From: Acephala macrosclerotiorum
Taxonomy: Eukaryota > Ascomycota > Leotiomycetes > Helotiales > Mollisiaceae
Assembly: GCA_014904845.1 (NCBI GenBank)
Contig: MU119249.1
Location: 1-64,000 of the forward strand
DNA length: 64,000 bases
Direction of reading: 5' to 3'
The translations under genes and the position numbers were made by a program. Under the pieces are notes generated by a model, which was not told where the DNA came from, made no database searches, and worked only from the letters and a program-made list of their open reading frames with translations. This document shows, one piece after another, positions 45,231 to 55,925 of this stretch. Position 1 is the stretch's first letter. Every line of letters starts with the position of its first letter.

Positions 45231-48200
45231 CTTCGACTTTGTCGGTGAGTCAGAAGATGAGCTTCTGGGCTGCGAATGGAGCATGGGGGAAGAAGCACAG
45301 AAGGCTGGGAAAGTTGTTGCATGTACTATGATACCCATTCGGAACTCAAGGAGAGAGGTAGACATAATTTCGGGAGAAAGGTCTCGGAGTGTATGCCCGA
45401 GGGCTAGAGCATGAAAAGATACGTTTGCGGGGACCGAAATGAGCGCGTCAAGCATTTCAAGTCTCTATCACCAAACGCTCACCTTCAATCCAACTTTCAA
45501 AGATCGCCCACAACCACGAGATCGATTTCAATTTCATCAATATCTCAACAACATACATTCCGATCATCTAGATCTTAGACGTCGCGGATCTGATGGCTAA
45601 CATGAGGCTATTCCTCGCTCGAATAAGTGACTGACTTTGTAGTCGTGGGAGGCCGATGAGGGCGTTCAAGCCCATATTTAAGTTGAAGGTGGGGCGCGAA
45701 CCTCAACCAGACATGCAACAAAGCCTTCTGAATGACCGGACTGGCTGAGGACAATGGACTTAGCGAGATGATCCCCCTCCCCTCCCTAATAATTACACCC
45801 TGAAATCCCTGGCTTTGCGCAAGATATATTCGAACAAGTCTCAGTGCTAAAAGCTAGCTCTCTGGTTTGCAGTTGGACTATCTCTTTCTTCGTAGTTTAT
45901 GCGTGAAAATAACCGCATGGTTTCTCGGGTTGGGTGAGAATGAGGGGTTCAGCGTCGGAGACAGAGTGCTCGGGGAAGAATGGGGAGGTGGGGAGTTTGT
46001 GTATGCGATGCAGGAACGCTGCTGAACAACATTCGTGACTAAACTGTTTTGATGCTAGATATGCAGCGGAGTTATGAAAACAGAAAGCAGCTCAAACCAA
46101 TTCCGTTCCATAATTCCTATGGGTAACAGACTACCTTAAAGGTACTTCGTATACAGATGTCCAGATAAACTCGAATACTGGCGATACTCAAAGCCTGGTA
46201 TTTTAACGAAAAGAAAGTTGCGAAAATCAAGACTGCAGACTTCACCCTTCTTGGTTCGACAGTGAGTACAGCCTCGGAATGTCTAGCTCAGAGTGGGGTG
46301 CTGATTGGAGTGTCTATCAAGGATGGCCAAAGCTGTTTCAATGAGCTTCGATTTGTGGGACGATGAACTGGAGAACACTCAAACAACTTCGAGGGTACTC
46401 AAAAATTACCGCGAAGAGACTCTCCGCTTCATTTGAGATACCATGAGACTTCCAGAGAAGTCATTGCAGTGGCAAAACAAACCAATAGTAAAACGTATTG
46501 AGGGAAGCGCAAAATATGGTCGCTGCCATCGATCGATTCAAATCGGAGGCTCAGAGGCTTCTTGAAGAGCTGAGAGGATGCTATCTTATAAAGAACTTGG
46601 CTTGTTCATTAAAGGGGCTAGGGAGTGTTGTGTGGGGAATTTCAATTGGTAGTGAGGCTCGACTTGGAACAACCCGAACTGTGGCCGATCTTGAGCAGTA
46701 TGACAGCTGGTCGATGTATGCTCGGCGATATTGGTAAGACGAATGGAAGGCTCGCTGTCACCCTATAGCTAATTGGAGTTGGGTAGGGTAAAACTTGAGT
46801 GATCCGTTTTCGAGCGTCAAGATTGTCTGGGGGAATCGACATGCTCGTAGACGGTGACGTTGTTCGAGGCGAACTGAAGCTTTCTGCGAGATTGGGCAAA
46901 ACTTGAACACGGGCCGTTTGACCCGAGCCGTGCCAGCCCTTTCATTGCTCTGCTCCCGTCATTGCCAAGTTTTATTAAACATTAGCTATAACGGATGCTG
47001 AAGTGCTGAACTCAAACCGACAAAATGGGTGAATTCGATTTCATCACTAGACGCAAGTAGATTGTCCCAAAGATTGCTGAATTGCTTCCGGCGTTCCGCT
47101 ACCCCAAGTAATGAGGCATCCTTTCACGCAATTGAAGTTGAATAAACCCGTACAGCAGTGGAACAGCAGAGCAAGTCAGCGTAGCTCGACACCAAAAATT
47201 GTTGGAACATCCTCTCAGAAGCCTTGCCAGAGCATCCATCCCAACGACTTGTACCAAATTGCAAATGTTCTATAGCGGAGATGCTTTCCGGGGCGTCTCT
47301 CATCTCAACTGGAGCTGGGATGGACCTTGAAGTAACCTTGAAATAAACCATCCACAAGGCCCTCGAGTGGAGTATCTGAACTGAGCCAGAGAATTATCAT
47401 CCCACAATCCAGAAGTCTGCTTACTACACTCATTTGACCATGGGAATCCCATTAAAGAAGTCTAGTACAACCCAGATATCCTCTTCACTAGAAGTCGTCG
47501 TCGAAAGAAAAAACGTGGCCACCTCCGCCATCCTATCGAGTGAAACAAAGGCCAAGAGAACGCGATCCCGACACGAAAACAAGAACTTGCTTATTCCTTC
47601 TAGAACAGCAGATGGACCCGACAGATCAGGAGGATCGGTGACAGCATGGTTTGATGCATTCACTCGCAGGGAGATCGAAGCGGCAGAAGTGCATGACCTC
47701 GGAGTGGTCAGATTCGACGCCCAAGAGAGCGGCACGTTGATCGTCGATGCAAAACATTGCTTCTTTTCCAAGGAACATCGTCAGGTGAAGCCGTTGATGG
47801 GTGGTCTCGGTTCCAGTGAGCTGGGTGAAACCTCGAAACACCCCATCAAGGCTAGTGACTACCGTATCCATAAATTCCCAAAGAAACAAATGGGGTCAGA
47901 CTTCGATCCGTGCCTTCCGGTTACTATCCTCGTTTCCTGTAAAGTTCGCGAGGTCTCCTCTCCTGGGCAATGCCTGCAAACGCCTTCGTGAGGGTGGGAA
48001 TCCCCCACGAGGCAACCATGGATCCCATGTGCCCCTAATCGTGAACGATTACGAATACTGCAAGACCCCAAATATCAACAACCATTGAGGGGCAACGACC
48101 AGAATTCCAAGGCATCGCTGCATAATCGAACATGCAGGACGGCGCCCTTAACACGCAATGCGTTCCTTCGAAAAATCGATATCGATACCGGTGATGAAAG

Positions 48201-49107
48201 AGGGGAAAGGGCGAGAGGGGAACATCCCAACCCAACGTGTGACGCTGGATCTGCAGCAAAAAAAGCAGTCACGCGCGTATCTGTTCTTCGCATGCATGTC
48301 AGCAAGGAATACAGTACAGAAAGAGGAGGCACCGCAGCCAAAGCCTTACCAGCAAATATGCATGTGGGAATCATAACCATCATATCAGCACCGCAGAAGT
48401 CGTTTGCTGGCTGCGTTCCCACTCTCCATACATCTCCTGCGATATCTTCCAACATCATCATTTCTGACGTATCGAATTTCTGTCTGAGCTCAGCTCGCAC
48501 TCGATATTCAGTGAGATTCCTGGCTCTTGCGTGGGGGCTTCGGTGTCTGATTTTTGGTATGGTCCTCAAATCAATTATCCTGAAGGATCAACGCTGCCGA
48601 GACAACAGCCTCACTTTTTGCTCGCTCGCTTGATTCTAAGAATACTATAGCCCCGGATATGCAGAAGGGCTGCATGTGTTCAGATTCAGATCAAATATCG
48701 TCAGACTGGAGGATTACCGCTGCGGCAGATTAATTAGGTTTCTGGAGGAAATTCAAATAAGCAAGTGGGGAAGAACCCCTGATACTTCCTGGGATAGGAG
48801 TATATATGGTCGAGGCTGCTCTGCTCTGAGACTTTTTGGAACCATCAGCTTTTCTATTCACAACAAGTACGAAATCTCAAAGTACATTCGGACTTACTTC
48901 AAGACAACAAGACCTTCGTCCCACTATTCGAGACCCTGATCTCCTCGACGTCACCAACAAGCGGGACCCATTACCACGTGCACCAAACCTCTTCCGACCA
49001 AGTACCAACTCTCTTCCAACGACACTCATCAAGGTATCTGGTCTTACCTTTCCGTCTTTCGTCTCAGCAAGACTTCACACTCATCCAAAACCTCCAACCT
49101 CCTCAAA
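45231..49107. other. 3.9-kb region without a recognisable gene
   Basis: Open frames of 70-185 codons occur on both strands. An ATG-started plus-strand frame of about 183 codons at 47440-47991 has a good start context but no domain; overlapping antisense frames are nearly as long. I cannot choose a gene. The last 330 bp look like a promoter and leader: CCCCT stress-element-like sequence at 48776-48780 and a TATATAT box at 48801-48807, 300 bp before the short Cys-rich ORF. Confidence 0.45.
48801..48807 (+). promoter_or_regulatory. TATA box before the Cys-rich micro-ORF
   Basis: TATATAT 300 bp upstream of the ATG at 49108, with CCCCT (a stress-response-element-like motif) 21 bp before it. This implies a leader of about 270 nt or a 5' UTR intron. 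Inferred from sequence only. Confidence 0.4.
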
Positions 49108-49224
49108 ATGGCCATCACCAATCCCGAACCTCTCGTCATCCACTGCTGTGGCTACTGTTGCAAAGCAGAAGAGTACGGCCATCACGACTACTGCGGCTGG
49201 TGTGACGTAACAGATTGTCTTTGA
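49108..49224 (+). CDS. 38-residue double-CxxC zinc-ribbon-like micropeptide
   Basis: ATG in a strong context (TCAAAATGGC) opens 38 codons ending in TGA. Seven of 38 residues are Cys: 13, 14, 17, 18, 29, 32 and 37. CGYC (14-17) and CGWC (29-32) form two CxxC knuckles 11 residues apart, the layout of a minimal zinc ribbon, with two His (25, 26) between them. No signal peptide is present, so it is probably an intracellular metal-binding peptide rather than a secreted effector. The same frame continues past the TGA into a His-rich stretch. I do not recognise a named family. The evidence is composition, start context and promoter motifs. Confidence 0.5.
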   Translation: MAITNPEPLVIHCCGYCCKAEEYGHHDYCGWCDVTDCL

Positions 49225-49242
49225 AGATCACAATACCACCAA

Positions 49243-49407
49243 ATGGAGGCATCATATCGTATCTTAGTCCTCCTTTTCAAAGCCGAACCTCCTGAGCATC
49301 ATCACGAACATTATCACCATGTCACTTACCATCACGATCACCAACACTCATCACAAGCATCACATCAACACCAAAACTGTCATTTCATCGATACCAACTC
49401 GCGCTAG
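49243..49407 (+). CDS. His-rich small ORF in frame after the micropeptide
   Basis: Starts 18 nt after the TGA of the Cys-rich ORF, in the same frame, at an ATG in good context (CACCAAATGGA). It runs 54 codons to a TAG. Thirteen of 54 residues are His, clustered as EHHHEHYHHVTYHHDHQH. It could be a second cistron, a read-through extension of the CxxC peptide, or an exon joined by splicing. A possible intron 49207-49267 removes the TGA but changes frame, so it does not give a simple fusion. The CAC/CAT richness could be chance in a CA-rich leader. Low confidence as a protein. Confidence 0.3.
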   Translation: MEASYRILVLLFKAEPPEHHHEHYHHVTYHHDHQHSSQASHQHQNCHFIDTNSR

Positions 49408-50036
49408 GGACGGCTTACTTTCTTCATGTACCCCGCAGATTAGGAGTTTTCAGGCGTCTCATCTCCTTTCACTTCACTTCATCAGCTAGCCAGTGAGCTG
49501 ACATCGGGCTGGCTGGCTGGACATTACGAACTGTCCATTTACGTTTCTCCTGTTCCCGCAAGCACGCCCATTTGGGGAACGGAGTACATGAGGCATAACC
49601 AATCACTGTATTCCTACATTCATAACCGTTTCAAGATTGGACACATTGGAAATTTCTGTAGCGGCAGGAAACCATTGGGTATCGGAGCAAAGGAAATCTG
49701 CACGGCGTTTTCAGTCGTCATGACGATGGACTTGAGCTGGCAAATCGCTAAGGCTGGTGACAAATTGTACCACATATGGTTGCTGAAATCGTGTTTTCCT
49801 ATGTCATTGGATATATCGTCTATGAATAAAACTCCTAGTAAACAAATTATCAATCAACGCCTCCTGGTATCGTGAGCTGAGCTGACCTGATTTGAAACCC
49901 CCTATGATTAAATACCTTCAGAGCAAGAAACACCGCTATCTACCCCGCATCTGAATACGGACCTGCTTCTGAATCCATCTGCATCTTCATGCTTCAATAG
50001 TAATGAAGATGAGATGGGACCAACCTCACGGTACGT
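49408..50036. other. Intergenic before Exo70 3' end
   Basis: No recognisable gene. A short GCTGGCTGGCTGG repeat lies at about 49508-49520. Confidence 0.5.
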
Positions 50037-52189
50037 TTATGTCAAGCTCAAAAACACAGCCGATATGCTGGTCCTATCATACTTAACATACTTCCCCTTC
50101 CCCTTATCAACTTCATGATACCGATCCCAGAATCGACCATACAGCGGCTCAATCATCTGCTGCACTTGCCTCGCCAACATCTCTCTAACCTCCTTCTCCA
50201 TCGTCAAACTCTTATGCTTAGCCACCAGTTCATCAAAGCTAGTATTGAAGAGTCGAAATTTCTCCTTGATAGCATCTTTATCTTTACTGCTGAGGCCTTT
50301 GAGGATGGCAGCTGAATCGATGGGTTGAGCTGAGCCGGATTGAGGTCGTTGGCCGCCTCGGTTCGTGTATTGGACGTCGAGGAGGTGAGTGGATGGTTCG
50401 CGCCATGCGAGGGAGTACATTTGGGCGCCGTTCTTGCGCCACTTGTCGATGTCGGCCATTCGGGCCGAGAGGAGAGGTTGGAGTTCCGAGGTTCTGACCA
50501 TGCGCTCGATGACTGTGGCATTGTTGGCGATGAAGACGCCGAGCGTTGGCTTGCCTTTCAGTAGTGGTTTTGCTTTTTGGTCGAGTGCATTGAGGAGTGT
50601 CTCGATTGTGTCGATACAATAATGGGCGAAGATCTGCTTGCCATCGGCACCGACATCGAATGAATTCAAACTGGGGATTTGGTCCGAGGAATTGTTTGAT
50701 GTTGCGTTCGACTTCCAGCCACCATCGCCAATCGATATCATAATGCTGGATATAGGGCGAAGGAAGTCCACCATGTTATGTAGGCGAGTCATGGTCTCTG
50801 TCGTGATTGGTACGGTAGCACCATCAAGTGGAATGGTCGGTAGGTTAGCTACCCGACGACGTGTGTCCTCCAGAAGCTCGGCTAGTGAGCCCTTTCCAGT
50901 TTCCCGAACGGGCTTCAAGGCCCCTGCCAATGAAGGCTTCAATTCCCCAGTCCTACTTTCCAGATTAGAAGAGAGATTCGACATGATCTCGATGATCTCA
51001 TAAGCAAGAAAGCAATCCGTGGTCAGGTTTGCCTTGATATGTGAGTTCAGCTCGCGAAGTGTTCTTGATAATTCCGATATGGCTTGCTGGCATGTCAGGT
51101 TGAACACTTTCCCCCACTCGTCTCGAGAAAACAGGGCGCATATGTTGTCGTATTCTGCAAGGAAGATGCCCTCCATTCCTGAGGCGTACGAACCCATGCC
51201 ATTTGTTCCTTGTCGGTAGACAGCGTCCGGACTTTTCTTCTTCGCAGTATTGATCGACGCAGCGGATAGATTTTGCAGACAATATGTGAGATATGGACCT
51301 CGTACGCTAGCATATAGCTGTAGCATAGGAGATTCGCCAGCACCAGACTGCTTCGTGAAGGATACGATGTATGAGTTGATGAGCCCCAATCGAGTCGTCT
51401 TGTCTTGCGATAGCATAGGGAACGGCTTGTCCTTCGTAATATAATGGAGGGGTTCAATTGGTGCCGAATCTTCTGCCAATAACTTCTTGAAATGTGTTTC
51501 CAATGCTTGGTTCCCAGATTTCAATAACCTCGAGAGATCTGCCACCGCTTGCTGATTCGATCGAAGATTCGTGTTTCTCAGTTCTGCGAGTGCTTTGTTC
51601 ACGCGCTTTACTGAGCTCAAGAAGGATGCCAGGCCAGCTTTGTCAGGGCTGTCATGTTGTCAGTTCCCGTCGGTCTAGGAGGATAGTTGGACTGACCCTT
51701 GCCGTATAATGTCCTCCTCATTGCTCTTGATATCCGAGGGCTGCCGGATTCTTTCGATAGCTGAGATGACTCCATCGATGTCTGCGAAACGTCAGGGGCG
51801 CGTTCAAAAGAGGGGAGTTGGACGTACTCGTTCCTAGGACCTGGAGTTTCTGAGTATTGCCGTATAAGGGTCCGATAGCTTCCTGAACACTCTTCCCACT
51901 CGTTTCCAACCGTCCGAGACATGCCGATAGCTTTGTGTTTAGAATTCGAGTCTTTTCGAGCCGGCTATTCAGGACCTGGTCGGAATAGTCAGCATGCCAG
52001 TTATCCCCAAACTCCTCCCGTTCTGCTCCTTCCAACAACGTCCCTTCCACCACGGAATTCATGTTGAGGATGAAAACTCACCTCCACCTCCGCTCGCGCC
52101 TCTTCATCTGCCGCTTGTCGTGTGCCCAGACCCACTGCCATCATCGACTCTTGATACTTTAAAGACCAAGTCTTCCTAAGCCCAGTCAT
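50037..52189 (-). CDS. EXO70: Exocyst subunit Exo70
   Basis: Four exons (52189-52082, 51975-51828, 51781-51697, 51651-50037) give 651 residues, the usual size of fungal Exo70. N-terminal exons encode the coiled-coil part (VLNSRLEKTRILNTKLSA, DIDGVISAIERIRQ). The body is the all-helical rod. The C-terminal signature FRLFNTSFDELVAKHKSLTM...LARQVQQMIEPLYGRFWDRY is the Exo70 domain core, with a basic KGKGKYVKYDR tail likely to bind PtdIns(4,5)P2. Exo70 tethers secretory vesicles to the plasma membrane and binds Rho GTPases at sites of polarised growth. Introns are 106, 46 and 45 nt with clear donors (GTGAGT, GTACGT, GTCAGT). The large last exon is open upstream from a TTG, but the spliced N-terminus is required by family length. 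Confidence 0.93.
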
Positions 52190-53384
52190 GTTTGGGTTGA
52201 CACTAGACCGCGTTAGGTACAGACTGCGCTGTGGCTGAAGATTATGTGGCTCGTGAACTTCGTTACTTTTTTGGACTTCACGGAAATTTGGGGATGGAGC
52301 TGTTGAAGAATCATGGAATATATGGAATTCTACTCATTCATCATGTCTTTCGATATCAGGTACATTCACTTTTTGATTGGACTCACCCAGAAGCTACTTC
52401 CCATTCACGGCAAAATTGACTTCCAGAACCTGATTTTGGCTGGCCGAATGAGAGGCTAGGAAAAGTTCAATCCAGCTTCGGGTTATTGCAATGCTGCGAT
52501 TTGATGGCAACCTTGGATGGCTGCCAGATTAAGACTCTGCGAAGGTCAGGGTTGATATTAGTTTAGTTTCAAATGTTGAAGACCCAGCCAGGCCATATGT
52601 AAGGTCTTGTTCAAAGTTCTACATCGTTGATGAACTCACCTTTGAATCTGCTACCCTAGCAATATCAATAGCAATACGATTTTGTCAAGACTGATGTGAA
52701 TTGTAAGCAGCCAAATGTGCTCCTCTGCGAAGCGCGCAAGATGGGTTATGTTATGAAGCCGTTACGCAATCTGGAAGCACTTTTGAATCCGATAGTATAC
52801 CGATAATCTGATATTCTTCTTCAAGATCGAGCACGAAGCTCAAGATCTCAATGAAAAAAGTGTTCCCGAAGGAGTGGTCATCAAAAATTCCCCCGATCAG
52901 GCCCCCGAAGGAGACTGAATACGTCTTGACGCCGCGCTGTGCAATGCAGGTCTCGTCGTATAACCAAGCTTATTCTTGAGCAAGCTGGTTTCAAGAAGGT
53001 CTATGGATGGTTAGCAAAGATCATTGTTATGGTGGGGATGGTTAGGAACTCACAAGTATGAGGAAGGAAAAATGGTGAGGGAGAGGACGAGATTATATAC
53101 CTGCCAGAGGCGCTAGTGGAATCGGTGCAAACGATGCAAACACTACACGTGATGCTCGGACGCTTCTCCGTTACTTGGGTTGGTTCGCTTACAAAGAGTC
53201 TGGGGCCATCAGCCACACGGTGACGCCACACCCTTCACATGGAAAACTTGGTGGTGCTGAGGTAACATACCATTTAGCATCTGGTGGCATGATTCCCAGT
53301 CTCCGGAGGATATCCTCCTTCAGTCACTCTTTCTACCCATGTCTACCATGATATAAACGGCCTTTTAAGCCTTATCCATTTACT
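52190..53384. promoter_or_regulatory. Divergent promoter region of Exo70 and phospholipase genes
   Basis: No gene is seen. An ATG at 53348 gives a 2-codon ORF (ATG ATA TAA) in the leader of the phospholipase gene, a possible minimal upstream ORF. Confidence 0.45.
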
Positions 53385-55925
53385 ATGTCGTCTTCAATTC
53401 TTCGCGGCGCACGAGCAAACGCGTGGGGCACCTCATCATTCAACACCTCACTCCAGCAACAAACATGGACTGTACGACTTCAACATAGACCACAAGCTCG
53501 AAACATATTCTCGAGAACGAAGACGAAGCAAACGAAACGTCAAATGTCCCTCACACGTGCATCCCTTATCGGGGTTACATCCATTGTCGTTGGTAGCAGT
53601 CTCGCATACATACTCTACCGGAATGATTATGTCCAACCTCTAGCCCCAACACGCCTACGCAGCGAGATTCGAGCGGGAAAGGAGAAATACAAAGCTATGG
53701 AAGAGAAGAAGGAGATAGCAGCCGAAAATGCAGTGCAACTTTCTGCTCTACCCTTCCAACAAGACAAGTCGGTCTCGGTAGCCTCGGGGGATGATTCGGC
53801 CTGGGGGAGCTTCTCCACAAAATTCGCTGTGTTCTCCTCAGTCGCAGATCTACGATGGAGCGCAGTGACTAACAAAATTGTGGACTCTGTCATGCCAGAA
53901 TGGGCAAAGCTTCTACCAGACTATATCAGCAAGTTACAACGAGAGTTATCCATGGCCCCAGGGTCATTGGCAGATGATATATGGCAAGAAGCCCATGATC
54001 CATATATCAATCCCGAAATCGAATACTCAGCTTTAGTCAGGGTTTCATCTGAATTGTGTGACGAGGAAAAGGAATTCCGGGAACGGCGAAAGAAGGTCAC
54101 CACAACTGCTTTGGCAAGATATCTGGGTCTGGTGGAGGAGGAGGTTCACCCCGATGATGTACCTACGATCGCTATGGTTGGGTCTGGTGGAGGACTGAGA
54201 GCTTTGGTTGCAGGAACAGGCTCATTGCTTGCAGCGAGCGAGGCTGGACTTTTCGACTGTGTCACGTATACAGCGGGAGTCAGTGGTAGCTGTTGGCTCC
54301 AGGCTATCTACAACTCCTCCCTCGGTGGACGACAATTCGACAAGCTGGTCGAACATTTGAAGTCGCGGATTGGAGTACACATTGCGTATCCGCCTGTGGC
54401 CCTTGCGGCTCTCAATTCTGCTCCTACTAACAAGTTCCTCTTGAGCGGCTTCGTCGAGAAGCTCAAAGGTGATCCGAACGCAGATTTTGGACTGGTCGAC
54501 GTCTATGGACTGCTCTTGGCTGCAAGGTTACTTGTTCCGAAAGGAGAAGTAGGCGTGAATGACAAAGATCTGAAAATCTCAAACCAGCGAGATTATATCA
54601 AGCGAGGCGAACAACCAATGCCCATCTATACAGCGGTTCGCCATGAAATTCCCATCATCGAAGAATCGTCCGAAGCCGAGAAAGTCACAGACACTCCACC
54701 AGAAGAAACCAGGGCCAAGGCGAAAAAGGAAGCGTGGTTCCAATGGTTTGAAATATCACCGTACGAGATGTTCTGTGAGGAGTTTGGTGCTGGTATACCT
54801 ACCTGGGCAATAGGACGCAAATTCGAGAGCGGTAAAGACCTCCCACACAACGAAGATGGATTCTGTGTTCCTGAACTTCGCCTGCCACTACTACTGGGCG
54901 TTTTTGGATCTGCTTTTTGCGCCACGTTATCGCATTATTACAAGGAAATTCGGCCACTCGTCAAAGGGCTTGCAGGTTTCGGAGGCATCGATGACATGAT
55001 TGAGGAAAGGAATGACGATCTGAGTAAAGTGCATCCAATCCTACCGGCTTCGATCCCGAACTTTGCGTACAAGATGCAGGATAGACTTCCGGAGACAACA
55101 CCCGAAAGTATTTCCAAGAATACTCATTTGCAGCTGATGGATGCTGGGATGTCCAACAACTTGCCTATCTATCCGCTTCTACGCCCAGGCAGAGATGTCG
55201 ACATCCTCATAGCATTTGATGCCTCAGCGGATATCAAGACCGATAATTGGCTTTCTGTGGCGGATGGATATGCACGCCAAAGAGGAATCAAGGGATGGCC
55301 CATAGGTGTCGGATGGCCGAAGGGTAGTGACACCGCAGAAAAAACCGCCGGTCAGCTTGACGAAGCTCAAGCAAGCACAGCAGCAGAGGCAGATTCGAAG
55401 CTTGAAGAAGCGAAATCTGATCAGGCCGAACATTTAAAGAATGTTGAGCAACACGGCGCGAAAGCGTCGAATAGCCAAGACGAACAGGATTCCGGAGACC
55501 TCGGATACTGCACGGTGTGGGTCGGCACAACACAGGAGAGAGCCTCTTCAACCGAAGACGTGAAGTCGAAGGCAGTCAAAGAAGACTGGCAGCTCATGGA
55601 ACCAGATGCCGGGATTGCCGTCGTCTACTTCCCATTCTTAAAGAACTCGAATGTTGAAGCCGTCGACCCGATGACAAGTGACTATATGTCAACATGGAAT
55701 TTTGTATATACCCCGGAGGACATCGATAATGTGGTGGCACTCGCGAGAGCCAACTTCGATAAGGGCAAAGAGCAGACCAGGAGATGCGTACGCGCCGTCT
55801 ATGAGCGTAAGAAGAAGAAACGCGAGGAGAGAGAAAGCGCTGAAAGAGAACTGAGATGGAGGAGAAAGGTGAGACTTGGAATCGTGGGCAAGAAAGGAGA
55901 GGGCGACCACTTCCATCTGACGTGA
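53385..55925 (+). CDS. Cytosolic-PLA2-like phospholipase with mitochondrial-type N-terminus
   Basis: An 846-residue protein in a single exon. Residues 1-55 are rich in Arg, Ser and Gln with no acidic residue, like a mitochondrial presequence. A membrane segment follows at about 59-78. The lysophospholipase/PLA2 catalytic domain has the oxyanion-hole GSGGGLRALVAG (267-278), nucleophile Ser302 in GVSGSCW, and catalytic Asp586 in LMDAGMSNNLP. Charged, Ala/Glu-rich insertions lie at about 425-450 and 645-700. The tail is basic (KKKKREERE). It corresponds to the PlaA-like fungal enzymes related to animal cPLA2, which release sn-2 fatty acids from phospholipids. Membrane-anchored mitochondrial location is inferred from the N-terminus. 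The dioxygenase at 6-8.6 kb uses free fatty acids, but the two gen are not adjacent. Confidence 0.92.
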   Translation: MSSSILRGARANAWGTSSFNTSLQQQTWTVRLQHRPQARNIFSRTKTKQTKRQMSLTRASLIGVTSIVVGSSLAYILYRNDYVQPLAPTRLRSEIRAGKEKYKAMEEKKEIAAENAVQLSALPFQQDKSVSVASGDDSAWGSFSTKFAVFSSVADLRWSAVTNKIVDSVMPEWAKLLPDYISKLQRELSMAPGSLADDIWQEAHDPYINPEIEYSALVRVSSELCDEEKEFRERRKKVTTTALARYLGLVEEEVHPDDVPTIAMVGSGGGLRALVAGTGSLLAASEAGLFDCVTYTAGVSGSCWLQAIYNSSLGGRQFDKLVEHLKSRIGVHIAYPPVALAALNSAPTNKFLLSGFVEKLKGDPNADFGLVDVYGLLLAARLLVPKGEVGVNDKDLKISNQRDYIKRGEQPMPIYTAVRHEIPIIEESSEAEKVTDTPPEETRAKAKKEAWFQWFEISPYEMFCEEFGAGIPTWAIGRKFESGKDLPHNEDGFCVPELRLPLLLGVFGSAFCATLSHYYKEIRPLVKGLAGFGGIDDMIEERNDDLSKVHPILPASIPNFAYKMQDRLPETTPESISKNTHLQLMDAGMSNNLPIYPLLRPGRDVDILIAFDASADIKTDNWLSVADGYARQRGIKGWPIGVGWPKGSDTAEKTAGQLDEAQASTAAEADSKLEEAKSDQAEHLKNVEQHGAKASNSQDEQDSGDLGYCTVWVGTTQERASSTEDVKSKAVKEDWQLMEPDAGIAVVYFPFLKNSNVEAVDPMTSDYMSTWNFVYTPEDIDNVVALARANFDKGKEQTRRCVRAVYERKKKKREERESAERELRWRRKVRLGIVGKKGEGDHFHLT

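Noticed and set aside
47440..47991. About 183-codon plus-strand frame
   Set aside because: Good ATG context, but no recognisable domain, and overlapping antisense frames are nearly as long. Not called without transcript evidence.
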